From: Flavobacterium cupriresistens
GTDB lineage: Bacteria > Bacteroidota > Bacteroidia > Flavobacteriales > Flavobacteriaceae
Direction of reading: 5' to 3'
Length of the DNA stretch: 64,000 bases
NCBI RefSeq assembly: GCF_020911925.1
Contig: NZ_CP087134.1
Span: 5,208,001 to 5,272,000, forward strand
Of this stretch, positions 26,761 through 36,421 are shown piece after piece. A program made the position numbers and the translations under genes. The notes under the pieces were generated by a model. That model had not been told where the DNA came from. It ran no database searches and saw only the letters and a list, made by a program, of their open reading frames with translations. Numbering within the stretch: position 1 is the stretch's first letter; every line of letters starts with the position of its first letter.

Positions 26761-27687
26761 TTAATGATTTGCAGTATCAATTTTGCCTGTTAATTTTTCT
26801 TTCCAGTTGTTCCATCCATATTTTTTGGCAAAAATAAAGAGTAAAACCGGATACACCACAACAACCGGTAAGATAACATCGAAGCCTGCTGAAGGCTCAG
26901 ACATGTCTTTGAAAATAGAATGTGTCTGAAAAACAGACCAATCCGAAGTAACCAATAAAGCGCCTATCAGATTGTTAGCAGCATGAAAGCCTAGAGACAA
27001 TTCAATTCCTTCATCCATAAGGGCTAGAATACCCAGAAATAAGCCTGTACCGATATAATAAACCATAATTATATACCCCATTTTTTCTACTTCGGGGTTA
27101 AAAACATGCATCGAACCAAAAATCACCGACGTCATCAATAGCGGAAACCATCTGTTTCTGGCCAAATTAGCAAATCCCTGCATTAAATAACCTCTAAAAA
27201 CGTATTCTTCTGTACTGGTTTGTATTGGAATTAATACAGCGCCTAAAACCATCAAAATCAAAAAAGGAATCAAATTAAAATTCCACACAAATTTTTCGGG
27301 AGATCCAAAGTAAACCGCTGCGAAACTCAGAATAGAAAAAAGAGACCACAAAATAAACGAAAACGAAACCCGCTTCCAGTCTATTTTTTTTCGCGATGTT
27401 GTGATCGATAAAATGGTCTGATGATGTAAATATTTCACCACAAAATAAATCCCCGCAAATGCAAAAGCAAAAGAGATCATTACCAAAAACAAAGTCACAT
27501 TTGGCTCAAACATTCTCATAACAGAAGCATTATCTGTTGGGAATACCGCATTAGAACTAAAGCTTTTATAAAGTACAGCAATCGAAAAAGGAATCTGACC
27601 AATAAATGATGCTCCTATAATAAAAACCGACCCCAGAAGGTATTTCCAAAATTGATTTTCGGGTTTAATTCCTTGTTCTAAAAACAT
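26761..27687 (-). CDS. CPBP family intramembrane metalloprotease
   Basis: 308 residues with about eight membrane helices. The three conserved motifs of the CPBP (CaaX protease and bacteriocin-processing) family are intact: EExxxR at 160-165 (TEEYVFRGYL), His194 in FGSMHVFNP, and HxxxN at 234-238 (GFHAANNL). These place the glutamates and histidines in the membrane as metal ligands. Substrates of bacterial members are mostly unknown. Its stop lies 15 bp before the menE start and the two are probably co-transcribed. Confidence 0.88.
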   Translation of the reverse strand: MFLEQGIKPENQFWKYLLGSVFIIGASFIGQIPFSIAVLYKSFSSNAVFPTDNASVMRMFEPNVTLFLVMISFAFAFAGIYFVVKYLHHQTILSITTSRKKIDWKRVSFSFILWSLFSILSFAAVYFGSPEKFVWNFNLIPFLILMVLGAVLIPIQTSTEEYVFRGYLMQGFANLARNRWFPLLMTSVIFGSMHVFNPEVEKMGYIIMVYYIGTGLFLGILALMDEGIELSLGFHAANNLIGALLVTSDWSVFQTHSIFKDMSEPSAGFDVILPVVVVYPVLLFIFAKKYGWNNWKEKLTGKIDTANH

Positions 27688-27803
27688 ATTAGGATAAAGT
27701 TTAAAAATGAGAATTCAGTTTAATAAGTAAATCTTATTTTTGGTGTTGCTAAAATACCGAATTTTTTACTTTAACAATCTCATAACAAATTAAAAATACT
27801 AAA

Positions 27804-28148
27804 ATGATCGAAATCTATCACAATCCACGTTGCGGAAAATCAAGAAACTGCCTTGCCTTTTTAGATCAATCTAACGAGGATTACAAAATCATTCCCTACC
27901 TGACCGAAACGCCTTCTTTTGAAGATTTAAAAGCATTGCTTCAAAAACTAAGTCTGCAACCCATTCAATTAGTAAGAATCAAAGAAAAAGTGTGGATTGA
28001 AAATTATAAAGAAAAAACGCTGAGCGATGATGAAATTATTCAGGCAATGGTCGATAATCCAATTCTGATCGAATGCCCAATCGTTATAAAAGACGGAAAA
28101 GCCATTATCGGGAGAGACTTAGATCTGGTTGCTTCTTTCTTAGATTGA
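27804..28148 (+). CDS. arsC: ArsC-type reductase (arsenate reductase, glutaredoxin class)
   Basis: 114 residues of the ArsC/Spx thioredoxin-like fold. The catalytic cysteine is Cys10 in YHNPRCGKSRNC, and the C-terminal 'IVIKDGKAIIGRDLDLVASFL' is typical of ArsC. The E. coli-type enzyme reduces arsenate using glutathione and glutaredoxin. No ars operon genes surround it, so it may instead be a general Spx/YffB-like reductase. Family call is firm, arsenate as substrate is not. Confidence 0.8.
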   Translation: MIEIYHNPRCGKSRNCLAFLDQSNEDYKIIPYLTETPSFEDLKALLQKLSLQPIQLVRIKEKVWIENYKEKTLSDDEIIQAMVDNPILIECPIVIKDGKAIIGRDLDLVASFLD

Positions 28149-28180
28149 TTATAAAAAACGGCATTAACATTTTATTGTGA

Positions 28181-28210
28181 TTTGTCTCTTTAAACCAAAA
28201 GCTACATTTG
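28181..28210 (+). promoter_or_regulatory. Bacteroidetes promoter with both boxes
   Basis: TTTG at 28181-28184 (-33) and TACATTTG at 28203-28210 (-7) separated by 18 bp, ahead of the receptor gene at 28244. Confidence 0.65.
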
Positions 28211-28243
28211 GTGTCTAATGAAAAAAAGTAACCAAAAATAACA

Positions 28244-30709
28244 ATGAAACAAATCAGATTTGCTGTAGTACTTGTATTCCTTTTTACAAGTTTTTACAAC
28301 TATGCACAACAACCACCCAGCGGTAAAAACAAAGTAAAAGTTACCGGGAAAGTTTTCGAAAAAGTTAGCAAACAAGCTCTTGAGTATGCTACTATTTCTA
28401 TAATGCTTCCTAATGACACCAAAGTTATTGCCGGAGGAATTACCAATCCTAAAGGAGAATTCGAAGTAGCAGTTGCACCGGGCACTTACGATATAAAAAT
28501 TGAGTTTATTTCGTTTAAACCAACAGAAATCAAACAAAAAAGTATTCAGGACGACACTAATTTAGGAGCCGTTAATTTATCTGAAGATGCAGCACAATTA
28601 AGCGAGGTTGTGGTTCGTGCAGAAAAGTCAACAGTAGAAATAAAACTGGACAAAAAAGTATATAATGTCGGACAAGATATGATGGTAAAAGGCGGAACGG
28701 TAAGTGATGTTCTGGATAATGTACCGTCTGTTTCTGTTGACACGGAAGGAAATGTAAGCTTAAGAGGCAGTGACAATATCCGAATTTTAATTGACGGAAG
28801 ACCATCAAATGCCATTAACGTTGCCGAAGCTTTACGCCAACTTCCGGCAGATGCTATTGATAAAGTTGAAGTTATTACCAATCCATCCGCCCGTTACGAT
28901 GCCGAAGGAGGATCAGGTTTGATTAATATTATTCTTAAAAAAGGTAAAAATCAAGGTTTTAACGGAACTTTTATTGCGTCGACCGGAATTCCTGAAACGT
29001 ACGGATTAAGTGCCAATCTAAATTATAAAACCGAGAAATTTAATTACTTTACAACGGCCGGTTACAATCACAGAACAAATGAAGGTGGTGGACTAACAAA
29101 TACAGAGTATTTCAAAGCAGACGGTTCTACCAAAGAATTTTTAGATGAAAATCGTGACACTAAAAGAACAAGAGACGGTTTTAACGGAAGAGCGGGTGTC
29201 GAATGGACGGTTGCTCCGAATACATTTTGGACGAATGCCATCAATTATCAAAAAAATACGGGAGAAGACCGCGATTTAATCGGTTTCGATAATTTTGATG
29301 CTAACCACGTATTTACAGGTTCCACATACCGATTGAATAATGGTGATACTGAAAGTGAAAACTTTGAATATACGTCAAACTTAATCAAAAACTTTAACGA
29401 CAAAGGTCATAAACTTACTGTTGATGCTTCTATTTCAAGAAACAGAGATGATAATAACAGTTTAATTACGGGCTCGCAAAATTACAACAGCACACTAAAC
29501 GATCAGGTACAAAAGCAAGTACTTTTACAGGCAGACTATGTTTTGCCAATTAGCAAAGGAAGTCAGTTTGAAGCGGGATACAAAGGAAGTTTCGGTGATT
29601 TAAACAATGAATATTTTGTTTTGGATCCGGCAGGAATTATTGATCCTAAATTATCAAATACTTTAGAATACAAAGAAAATATAAATGCGTTTTACACGCA
29701 ATATGGACTTAAAATCAATAAATTTTCTTACTTGTTTGGCTTGCGTTGGGAAGACACCAATATTCAGGTTAATCTTTTAGACACTAAAGAGTTTAATACC
29801 AAAAAGTACAATAATTTGTTTCCAAGTGCTTTTATCAGTTACGAAATTTCAGATCAGAGTAACTTCACAGCAAGTTACAGCAAACGTGTTTCAAGACCAA
29901 GAGGACGTTTTATGAACCCTGCCGTAAATTATTCCAGCAACATTAATATTTTCAAAGGAAATCCGGATCTGGATCCTTCCTTAACAGACAAATATGATAT
30001 TGGCTACATTAAACGTTGGGAGAAATTAACTTTTAACACCTCAGCCTATTTCGAAAATACAAAAGACGTATTCAGCTTCGTAAAAGCGCCAAATGGCGAC
30101 CAAGTAAACGGAATACCGGTAATTGTCAATACACCAATCAATTTAGGAAACGAGCAAAAATTTGGTTTTGAATTCACCCTTAATTACACTCCTTTCAAAA
30201 AATGGAGACTAAACAGTAACTTCAATTTTTACAACGTAAAAACAACCGGAGAAAACTCATACACAGACAGCCAAGGAGTTCTTATTACCCAAAATCTTGA
30301 CAATCAAGCCAATTCCTGGTTTGCAAGAATCAACTCTAAATTAACTTTACCGTACAAAATAGACTGGCAACTGACTGCTATGTACAATGGTGAACAAAAA
30401 ACAGCACAAGGTAAAAATCTGGGGCAATTTGGTATGAATACCGCTTTTAGCAAAGATGTATTAAAAGACAAAGCTACAATTGCATTCAACATTAGTGATA
30501 TTTTCAATTCACGCATCATGAGGTCTTACACTTATCTTCAAAATGACAAAACATTAGAAAGCCAAACATCTTATAGTGAAATGCAATGGCGTAAACGTCA
30601 GTTTAACTTATCGTTTACCTATCGTTTTAACAAACCAAAAAACGACAGAGAAAAAAATGGCGCTCCTAAAAATGAAGGAGGCGGTGATGGCGGAGATTTT
30701 CCGGGATAA
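28244..30709 (+). CDS. TonB-dependent receptor-like outer-membrane protein with carboxypeptidase-regulatory domain
   Basis: 821 residues. A signal peptide ends near YNYAQ. A carboxypeptidase-regulatory-like beta-sandwich follows (VKVTGKVFEKVSKQALEYATISIM, about 29-110), then a plug domain ('GGTVSDVLDNVPSVSVDTEGNVSLRGSDNIRILIDGRPS', about 148-190). A large outer-membrane barrel ends in FNLSFTYRF near 800, with a Gly/Asn tail after it. This is the Bacteroidetes family whose barrel is often named outer-membrane protein beta-barrel family. No SusD partner lies next to it, and the ligand is unknown. Own promoter and terminator. Confidence 0.85.
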   Translation: MKQIRFAVVLVFLFTSFYNYAQQPPSGKNKVKVTGKVFEKVSKQALEYATISIMLPNDTKVIAGGITNPKGEFEVAVAPGTYDIKIEFISFKPTEIKQKSIQDDTNLGAVNLSEDAAQLSEVVVRAEKSTVEIKLDKKVYNVGQDMMVKGGTVSDVLDNVPSVSVDTEGNVSLRGSDNIRILIDGRPSNAINVAEALRQLPADAIDKVEVITNPSARYDAEGGSGLINIILKKGKNQGFNGTFIASTGIPETYGLSANLNYKTEKFNYFTTAGYNHRTNEGGGLTNTEYFKADGSTKEFLDENRDTKRTRDGFNGRAGVEWTVAPNTFWTNAINYQKNTGEDRDLIGFDNFDANHVFTGSTYRLNNGDTESENFEYTSNLIKNFNDKGHKLTVDASISRNRDDNNSLITGSQNYNSTLNDQVQKQVLLQADYVLPISKGSQFEAGYKGSFGDLNNEYFVLDPAGIIDPKLSNTLEYKENINAFYTQYGLKINKFSYLFGLRWEDTNIQVNLLDTKEFNTKKYNNLFPSAFISYEISDQSNFTASYSKRVSRPRGRFMNPAVNYSSNINIFKGNPDLDPSLTDKYDIGYIKRWEKLTFNTSAYFENTKDVFSFVKAPNGDQVNGIPVIVNTPINLGNEQKFGFEFTLNYTPFKKWRLNSNFNFYNVKTTGENSYTDSQGVLITQNLDNQANSWFARINSKLTLPYKIDWQLTAMYNGEQKTAQGKNLGQFGMNTAFSKDVLKDKATIAFNISDIFNSRIMRSYTYLQNDKTLESQTSYSEMQWRKRQFNLSFTYRFNKPKNDREKNGAPKNEGGGDGGDFPG

Positions 30710-30730
30710 AAACTATCAAATCATATAAAA

Positions 30731-30766
30731 AAAGGGGCTGTCTACATAAAAAGACAGCCCTTTTTT
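30731..30766 (+). terminator. Intrinsic terminator after the receptor gene
   Basis: GGGCTGTCT pairs with AGACAGCCC, with a flanking A-run and T-run. Confidence 0.88.
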
Positions 30767-31280
30767 ATTTAAAAATTGAACAACTACGAGGCTATTAAGA
30801 TTCGGCTAAAGCCTTTCCTCTACTCTTTTCTATATCTCCAGCTAAAGCTGGAGGCTATTGAAAAGAATTTTACCTCTTTTTGAAGGATCAAGTCCGAAAG
30901 TTGCGGGGAAGTAAAAATCTCGCAGAGTCGCAAAATCGCAAAGTATTAATGAAAAAACAGAAGAAAAACTTTGATACTCTATAACATTTTTAGAAATCCA
31001 AAGCGAGAAAGTAGAAAACAGAAAATTAGAGCTTAAAAATAGGAGAAAAACTTAGCGGCTTGGCGTCTTTGCGAGATTCAAAGCGAGAAGTTGGAAAATT
31101 AGGTACTTAAAAAGCTGTGGCGAAAAAGTATAAGATCTGCTACTGCTAGCAAAAGAAATCTAAAAATTATTCCACAACTTTTGAACTTGATTCGAAATTA
31201 CAGAACTACAAGATATTTGTTCCTCCACAACAATATGTCTTGATCCTTTTTGAAGTCCTTAACTTTTTGACTCAAAAAAA
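30767..31280. repeat. Non-coding interval with decayed dispersed repeats
   Basis: No gene is supported. It contains the inverted phrase CCAGCTAAAGCTGG (30839-30852) and 'gattcggctaaagcc'. It also holds two diverged copies of an 'aaagcgagaa...gaaaattag' phrase, near 31001 and 31079, and segments like 'cttagcggcttggcgtctttgcgag'. I associate these with intergenic repeats in Flavobacterium. Stops occur in all frames. Confidence 0.5.
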
Positions 31281-31310
31281 AAAGGACTCGTAAAAACGGG
31301 TCCTTTTTTT
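31281..31310. terminator. Bidirectional terminator
   Basis: AAAGGACTCG pairs with CGGGTCCTTT (one G-T pair), with A-run before and T-run after. Confidence 0.8.
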
Positions 31311-31320
31311 ATGAAATCAA

Positions 31321-31494
31321 TTAATTAACTGATTGTTCTTCTTTCTTTTTTACTCTCATTTCTTTGAACATTTCCCAGCTAGCACCCGTAACCCAATAAG
31401 ATACGAATCCAACTAAGAAAAACATCAACCAAAACCCTATAGTTAGTATGGTTAAGAAAAGTAAAAAGCCTAAGTACTGTGAAAATTCAAACAT
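31321..31494 (-). CDS. Small single-pass membrane protein
   Basis: 57 residues from the ATG at 31494: MFEFSQYLGFLLFLTILTIGFWLMFFLVGFVSYWVTG, one long or two tight membrane segments, then a basic tail KEMRVKKKEEQSVN. An in-frame ATG ten codons upstream (31524) gives an unlikely N-terminus (MCLHSKIPEN). Function unknown. Confidence 0.6.
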   Translation of the reverse strand: MFEFSQYLGFLLFLTILTIGFWLMFFLVGFVSYWVTGASWEMFKEMRVKKKEEQSVN

Positions 31495-31754
31495 GTTTTC
31501 CGGAATTTTTGAATGTAGGCACAAATGTAACTCTAATATTTTTCGTTGCCAATAAAAACCAAATCATTTTTTATAAAATAAGAATAATTAGTGTATTTAA
31601 AATCATTTTAAATAAGGATTTTTTTTTAAGTTTACAGACGCGGGAGTACGGGGTGGTTTTTAGTCTCGGTCTCAGTCTCAGTCTCAGACTACAGTTTACA
31701 AATGGCATTTTACAAATACTGATATTACAATAAATAATTTTTTACATCAAGCAA

Positions 31755-33140
31755 ATGAAATACAGAATAGAAAAAGACACCATGGGGGAAGTTCAAGTCC
31801 CAGCCGATAAATATTGGGGTGCTCAAACAGAACGTTCAAGAAATAATTTCAAAATCGGACCATCAGCCTCTATGCCAAAAGAAATTATAGAAGGTTTTGC
31901 TTACTTGAAAAAAGCTGCGGCTTATGCCAATCATGATTTAGGTGTTTTACCAATAGAAAAAAGAGATGCCATCGCAGCAGTTTGTGACGAAATCTTGGCC
32001 GGTAAATTAGACGATCAGTTTCCGTTAGTAATCTGGCAAACAGGTTCCGGTACACAAAGTAACATGAACGTAAACGAAGTAATCGCCAACCGTGCTCAGG
32101 TGCTTAAAGGTTTTGAAATTGGAGAAGGCGAGCAATTCATAAAAGCCAATGATGATGTCAATAAATCACAATCATCAAACGATACTTTCCCAACCGGAAT
32201 GCACATCGCAGCTTATAAAATGATTGTAGAAACTACAATTCCAGGTGTTGAGAAATTAAGAGATACATTGCACGCAAAAGCTGTAGCATATAAAGATGTC
32301 GTGAAAATTGGTCGTACTCATCTTATGGATGCTACCCCGCTTACTTTAGGACAGGAAATTTCCGGTTACGCTGCTCAATTAACATTCGGATTGAAAGCTT
32401 TAAAAAATACTTTAGCACACTTAGCTGAAATTGCTTTGGGTGGAACTGCAGTAGGAACAGGTCTTAACACTCCAAAAGGATACGATGTAAAAGTGGCTGC
32501 CTACATTGCAGAATTCACCAATCACCCTTTTATAACTGCTGAGAACAAATTTGAAGCTTTGGCTGCACATGATGCTATTGTTGAGACGCACGGAGCGCTA
32601 AAACAACTGGCTGTTTCTTTAAATAAAATTGCGAATGATATCAGAATGTTAGCTTCAGGACCACGTTCGGGAATTGGAGAAATTCACATCCCTGAAAACG
32701 AACCGGGATCTTCTATTATGCCGGGAAAAGTAAATCCTACGCAATGTGAAGCCCTGACGATGGTTTGCGCACAAGTTATAGGAAATGATATGGCAATTGC
32801 CGTTGGTGGCATGCAAGGACATTACGAATTGAATGTTTTCAAACCCGTTATGGCTGCAAACTTCCTTCAATCTGCTCATTTATTAGGTGACGCTTGTATT
32901 TCTTTTGATGAACATTGCGCACAGGGAATCGAACCGAATCACAAACGTATCAAAGAACTGGTTGACAACTCCTTGATGTTGGTTACCGCTCTAAATACTA
33001 AAATCGGATATTACAAAGCTGCCGAAATCGCTCAGACTGCACACAAAAACGGAACTACTCTTAAAGACGAAGCTGTTCGTTTAGGCTATGTAACTCCTGA
33101 AGATTTTGACGCCTGGGTTAAGCCTGAGGAAATGGTATAA
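31755..33140 (+). CDS. fumC: Class II fumarate hydratase
   Basis: Iron-independent fumarase of the citric acid cycle, converting fumarate and water to malate. 461 residues. The superfamily signature [16 protein letters not shown] starts at Gly318 and contains the mobile catalytic loop serine. '[19 protein letters not shown]' (near 97) and '[16 protein letters not shown]' (near 185) are also present. It stands alone, followed by a heptanucleotide repeat and a two-way terminator. Confidence 0.95.
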   Translation: MKYRIEKDTMGEVQVPADKYWGAQTERSRNNFKIGPSASMPKEIIEGFAYLKKAAAYANHDLGVLPIEKRDAIAAVCDEILAGKLDDQFPLVIWQTGSGTQSNMNVNEVIANRAQVLKGFEIGEGEQFIKANDDVNKSQSSNDTFPTGMHIAAYKMIVETTIPGVEKLRDTLHAKAVAYKDVVKIGRTHLMDATPLTLGQEISGYAAQLTFGLKALKNTLAHLAEIALGGTAVGTGLNTPKGYDVKVAAYIAEFTNHPFITAENKFEALAAHDAIVETHGALKQLAVSLNKIANDIRMLASGPRSGIGEIHIPENEPGSSIMPGKVNPTQCEALTMVCAQVIGNDMAIAVGGMQGHYELNVFKPVMAANFLQSAHLLGDACISFDEHCAQGIEPNHKRIKELVDNSLMLVTALNTKIGYYKAAEIAQTAHKNGTTLKDEAVRLGYVTPEDFDAWVKPEEMV

Positions 33141-33150
33141 ACTATAGGTT

Positions 33151-33210
33151 GGTTTCAGGTTTCAGGTTTCAGGTTTCAGGTTTCAGGTTTCAGGTTTCAG
33201 GTTTCAGGTT
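33151..33210 (+). repeat. Tandem heptanucleotide repeat (GGTTTCA)n
   Basis: About eight direct copies of GGTTTCA lie between the fumC stop and its terminator. A short complementary run (gaaacctgaaac) follows at about 33283, beyond the terminator, so transcripts could fold on themselves. Confidence 0.9.
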
Positions 33211-33213
33211 ATA

Positions 33214-33250
33214 AAAAAAGGGAAAAGCTTTTAAGCTTTTCCCTTTTTTT
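33214..33250. terminator. Bidirectional terminator between fumC and the dehydrogenase gene
   Basis: AAAGGGAAAAGCTT and AAGCTTTTCCCTTT form a perfect stem with a TT centre and flanking A/T runs. Confidence 0.88.
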
Positions 33251-33315
33251 ATTCTTTTTAATTATAGGCCTTGTTTTAAACTTGAAACCTGAAACTTAAA
33301 ACTTAAAACTCCCCC

Positions 33316-34518
33316 TTACTTTCCATCTACATAATCTTGTAAATAACTGAATCTTGGTGTTAGTTTTCCGTTTTCCGTCATTTTTGCGCGTTCTAGAATT
33401 CCGTCTTTATCTCCGTTGAAAAAAGCTGGAATTACGTATTCCATAAACTGCTCTCCAAAACCTTCACTAGCATCTTTTGGGATTTCGCATGGCAAATTAT
33501 CAACTGCCATCACCACAATGGCACCGGGATGAAATACATCTACTTCTTTGTCTTCACTTGGCCAATATCCGTAAATAGGTTCAGCAATCGTAGAAGAACG
33601 CAAGGTACACGCAATAGGTCCATTCACATCGCAAGAAATATCCGCAACTACTTTTATCTTGCAGTCACTTGCATTTAACATTTCTCTTGTCAAAATAGCC
33701 GGAGCTTCACTGGCATAAAAATGACCTGTAAAATAGATATCGGTCACTTTTGTAAATTTTTCGAAGTCCGAAACATAGGCCTCAGGATGTGCTACGAAAT
33801 CATTAAAATCAAGAAGCTGTCCGTCAATGCGTTTGTTATATTCTAAAACATCCAGTTGTACATAAACCGGTTGTGTGTAATTTTTAGTCAAATAATTCTC
33901 TACTGCGATTTCCTTTACTTTTATGGCATCCAGAATTTCTTTGGCTCCACTCCCAACCTTACCGGTTCCGGTGATTACAAATTTTAAAGGAGGTAAAGTA
34001 ATGCGTTTTAAGTGCATAATTAACGCCTCTTTACCCGCAAGTGTTTCCGCTTTTGGCAATTTGAACAATTCGAATTTAATTCCGAATGCGCGAATTCCGT
34101 TATAGACACCAACCATTCCGGCATATTTTCCAAAACCGATTAGTCTTCGATTGTGACTGTCAACTATGGTCTCATGATCATACAGATCAATCTTCTTTTC
34201 CAAAATAGCTTGTAACAACTTTTTATTATAAGGTTGCTTTTTTATGGTATGTGAGAAAAAGAAGTACGCTTTATTTGGAATTAAGTTCTCTACAGGAACT
34301 TCTTTTACACCAAATAAAACATCACAGTCAGAAACATCCTCTGTAACCGTTATTCCCATACTTTTATATTGAACGTCAGAAAATATTCTAATATCTGAAC
34401 TTTCAACCTCAACAGTAGCTTCATGATAAAGCTGTTTCAGTTTAGCCAATTCATTAGGAGCAAACACAACGCGTCTGTCCGGTGGGTTTTTTCGTTCTTT
34501 TATAATACCAAATTTCAT
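33316..34518 (-). CDS. Alanine dehydrogenase/saccharopine dehydrogenase-like NAD-dependent enzyme
   Basis: 400 residues with the AlaDH/PNT N-terminal domain (MKFGIIKERKNPPDRRVVFAPNEL, residues 1-130) and a Rossmann-type NAD-binding domain with 'FVITGTGKVGSGAKEIL' (near 178). 'DISCDVNGPIACTLRSSTIAEPIYGYWP' (near 296) is closer to the lysine-forming saccharopine dehydrogenase branch than to true alanine dehydrogenase. It is widespread in Flavobacteria. Both activities belong to this fold and I cannot choose between them. Single gene. Confidence 0.75.
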   Translation of the reverse strand: MKFGIIKERKNPPDRRVVFAPNELAKLKQLYHEATVEVESSDIRIFSDVQYKSMGITVTEDVSDCDVLFGVKEVPVENLIPNKAYFFFSHTIKKQPYNKKLLQAILEKKIDLYDHETIVDSHNRRLIGFGKYAGMVGVYNGIRAFGIKFELFKLPKAETLAGKEALIMHLKRITLPPLKFVITGTGKVGSGAKEILDAIKVKEIAVENYLTKNYTQPVYVQLDVLEYNKRIDGQLLDFNDFVAHPEAYVSDFEKFTKVTDIYFTGHFYASEAPAILTREMLNASDCKIKVVADISCDVNGPIACTLRSSTIAEPIYGYWPSEDKEVDVFHPGAIVVMAVDNLPCEIPKDASEGFGEQFMEYVIPAFFNGDKDGILERAKMTENGKLTPRFSYLQDYVDGK

Positions 34519-34755
34519 TTATATCGGATTAAAGTGAATATTAATATAACTTTTTTGATTGAATTTGTTTCAAATATAACAAAATAAGTTAAATTTTTGT
34601 TGTAATTCTTTAATTTTAAACAAAATTATAACGCTAAAAGCTGACGTACAATCAACTAGAAAAAAAAGACGTTAAAAAAAAGTTAAAAACCAGATGTTGT
34701 AGATTTAAAAATGCTCAAACAAAAGTATTGAATTCTATATATTTGTTTTCAAAGA

Positions 34756-35961
34756 ATGATGAAAATGAGCTTCCTTAAAAAAACAAATATAGCACAAATA
34801 CTTCTCCTAATTTTAGTTTTAGGGTCGTGCGGAAAAAATAAAAACAATACAGATAAAGAGGTTACAACGGTCGAGGATACCTTGCCTAAAATGAAACCTT
34901 TAGGTCCTGAAAAAAAAATAAGTCAAGCTTATATAAATTCTGTCGCAGGAAGGATAAATCACTTTTACAACAAAAACTGGCCAAATAATAGCATGAATGG
35001 TAGCTTTTTGGTTGCCCGAAATGGTCAGATTATCTTTGAACGCTACAATGGATTTGCCAATAAAAATGAAGGCACTAAAATAACAGCAGATACTCCGGTA
35101 CAAATTGCTTCTGTTAGTAAAGTTTTGACTGCTACGGCGGTTTTAAAATTGGTCAATGCCGGAAAATTAGATTTGGATCAAAAGGTAAATACGATTTTGA
35201 AAACATTTCCTTACCCCGAATGTACGGTTCGAATGTTATTAAGTCATCGTAGCGGAATGCGCAACTATGCTTATTTCACAGACCGAGACAAATCGGTTTG
35301 GGACCGACACAATCAGCTGACCAATAAAGACATTCTCGAAATTCTTGCCACTAAAAATATTGGATTAGAGGCTACAACGGGTACGCGATTTGCTTATTGC
35401 AATACCAATTATGCCATGTTGGCGCTTATTATCGAAAAAATCACGGGTTTAACTTATAAGGAGGCAATGTCTCAAATGATTTTCAAACCGTTAGGAATGA
35501 CCCATACGTATATTTTTGACGATGATAAAGAAAGAAAAACAATTGTCCCTTCCTATAAAGGTAATGGTGTAGAAATTGGTTTTGACTATTTAGATAATGT
35601 TTACGGGGACAAAAATGTATTTTCGACCGTACGAGATCTATTAAAATTCGACAGAGCCAGAAATTCACCTGATTTTTTAAAGCCCGATTTATTGAAACAG
35701 GTATATACCGGTTACAGCAATGAGCGTAAAGGAACTAAAAACTATGGTTTAGGTATCAGGATGATCAATTGGGAAACGGGACAGAATTTTTATTTCCACA
35801 ATGGCTGGTGGCATGGTAATACCTCTTCTTATATTACTTTAAAGAAAGAAAATGTAACTATTATTGCCTTGTCGAACAAAATGACAAGAAACACTTATGC
35901 GGTTCGTAAACTGGCTCCGATTTTTGGAGATTACCCGTTTAATTTTAAAGACGAAGAATAA
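34756..35961 (+). CDS. Lipoprotein serine hydrolase of the class C beta-lactamase fold
   Basis: 401 residues. The lipobox is VLGSC (Cys25). The SxxK catalytic tetrad is Ser119-Lys122 in VQIASVSKVLTATAVLKL, the YxN motif is in RFAYCNTNYAML (near 216), and the third motif region reads 'YFHNGWWHGNTSS' (near 349). The fold covers AmpC beta-lactamases, D-Ala-D-Ala carboxypeptidases and esterases. A cell-wall peptidase or esterase role is more likely than drug resistance for such chromosomal lipoproteins. The start could be the first or second of the tandem ATGs. Confidence 0.85.
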   Translation: MMKMSFLKKTNIAQILLLILVLGSCGKNKNNTDKEVTTVEDTLPKMKPLGPEKKISQAYINSVAGRINHFYNKNWPNNSMNGSFLVARNGQIIFERYNGFANKNEGTKITADTPVQIASVSKVLTATAVLKLVNAGKLDLDQKVNTILKTFPYPECTVRMLLSHRSGMRNYAYFTDRDKSVWDRHNQLTNKDILEILATKNIGLEATTGTRFAYCNTNYAMLALIIEKITGLTYKEAMSQMIFKPLGMTHTYIFDDDKERKTIVPSYKGNGVEIGFDYLDNVYGDKNVFSTVRDLLKFDRARNSPDFLKPDLLKQVYTGYSNERKGTKNYGLGIRMINWETGQNFYFHNGWWHGNTSSYITLKKENVTIIALSNKMTRNTYAVRKLAPIFGDYPFNFKDEE

Positions 35962-36007
35962 AATAATTTTTCTGCAAAATTTATTACAGAAGTAACTTCA
36001 AATAGTA

Positions 36008-36015
36008 TAAATTTG
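36008..36015 (+). promoter_or_regulatory. Bacteroidetes -7 box TAAATTTG of ssrA
   Basis: Fits TAnnTTTG, 14 bp upstream of the mature 5' end of the tmRNA. Confidence 0.6.
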
Positions 36016-36028
36016 CAAACTCATTTTT

Positions 36029-36421
36029 GGGGTCGACTGGTTTTGACAGCAAGTCGAATTGAACAGTAAGCACGTCGAGCATTGAGACCTTGCTCGTAAA
36101 TATAAGATCTTACAATTTTACACGGCGAAAATAACTACGCTTTAGCTGCATAATCTGAATTATAGTAAGATTAGCCACGTCCCTATCAGATAGGGAAGCT
36201 GGATTCTCCTTGAAAGCCTTGGTTTGTGGCGGTCAGTTTAGGGGAACCGTAAAAATAAACCTAGATATCCATGAGCTTCGGGTGGATTTCGAAATTAAGA
36301 AGATAAGTGTTGAGTGGTTGTTCCTGACCTAGCTTAACAACGAAAATCCAATCAGGAAATAAACGTGTAGAAAGCTCTTTAGTTGCTTGTTTGGACCCGG
36401 GTTCGATTCCCGGCGACTCCA
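36029..36421 (+). ncRNA. ssrA: tmRNA (ssrA)
   Basis: Transfer-messenger RNA that rescues stalled ribosomes and tags the nascent chain for degradation. The acceptor stem pairs GGGGTCG at the 5' end with CGACTCC at the 3' end (G-C, G-U and A-U pairs, 7 bp). The T-arm reads GGACCCGGGTTCGATTCCCGG. The tag frame at 36124-36153 encodes GENNYALAA and then TAA, with ALAA as the protease degron. The CCA end is not encoded (ACT follows), so it must be added. The 3' end is also the insertion site of the mobile element that starts here. Confidence 0.97.

Noticed and set aside
33151..33210. CRISPR-like repeat array
   Set aside because: Units are 7 bp and directly adjacent without spacers; no cas genes are present.
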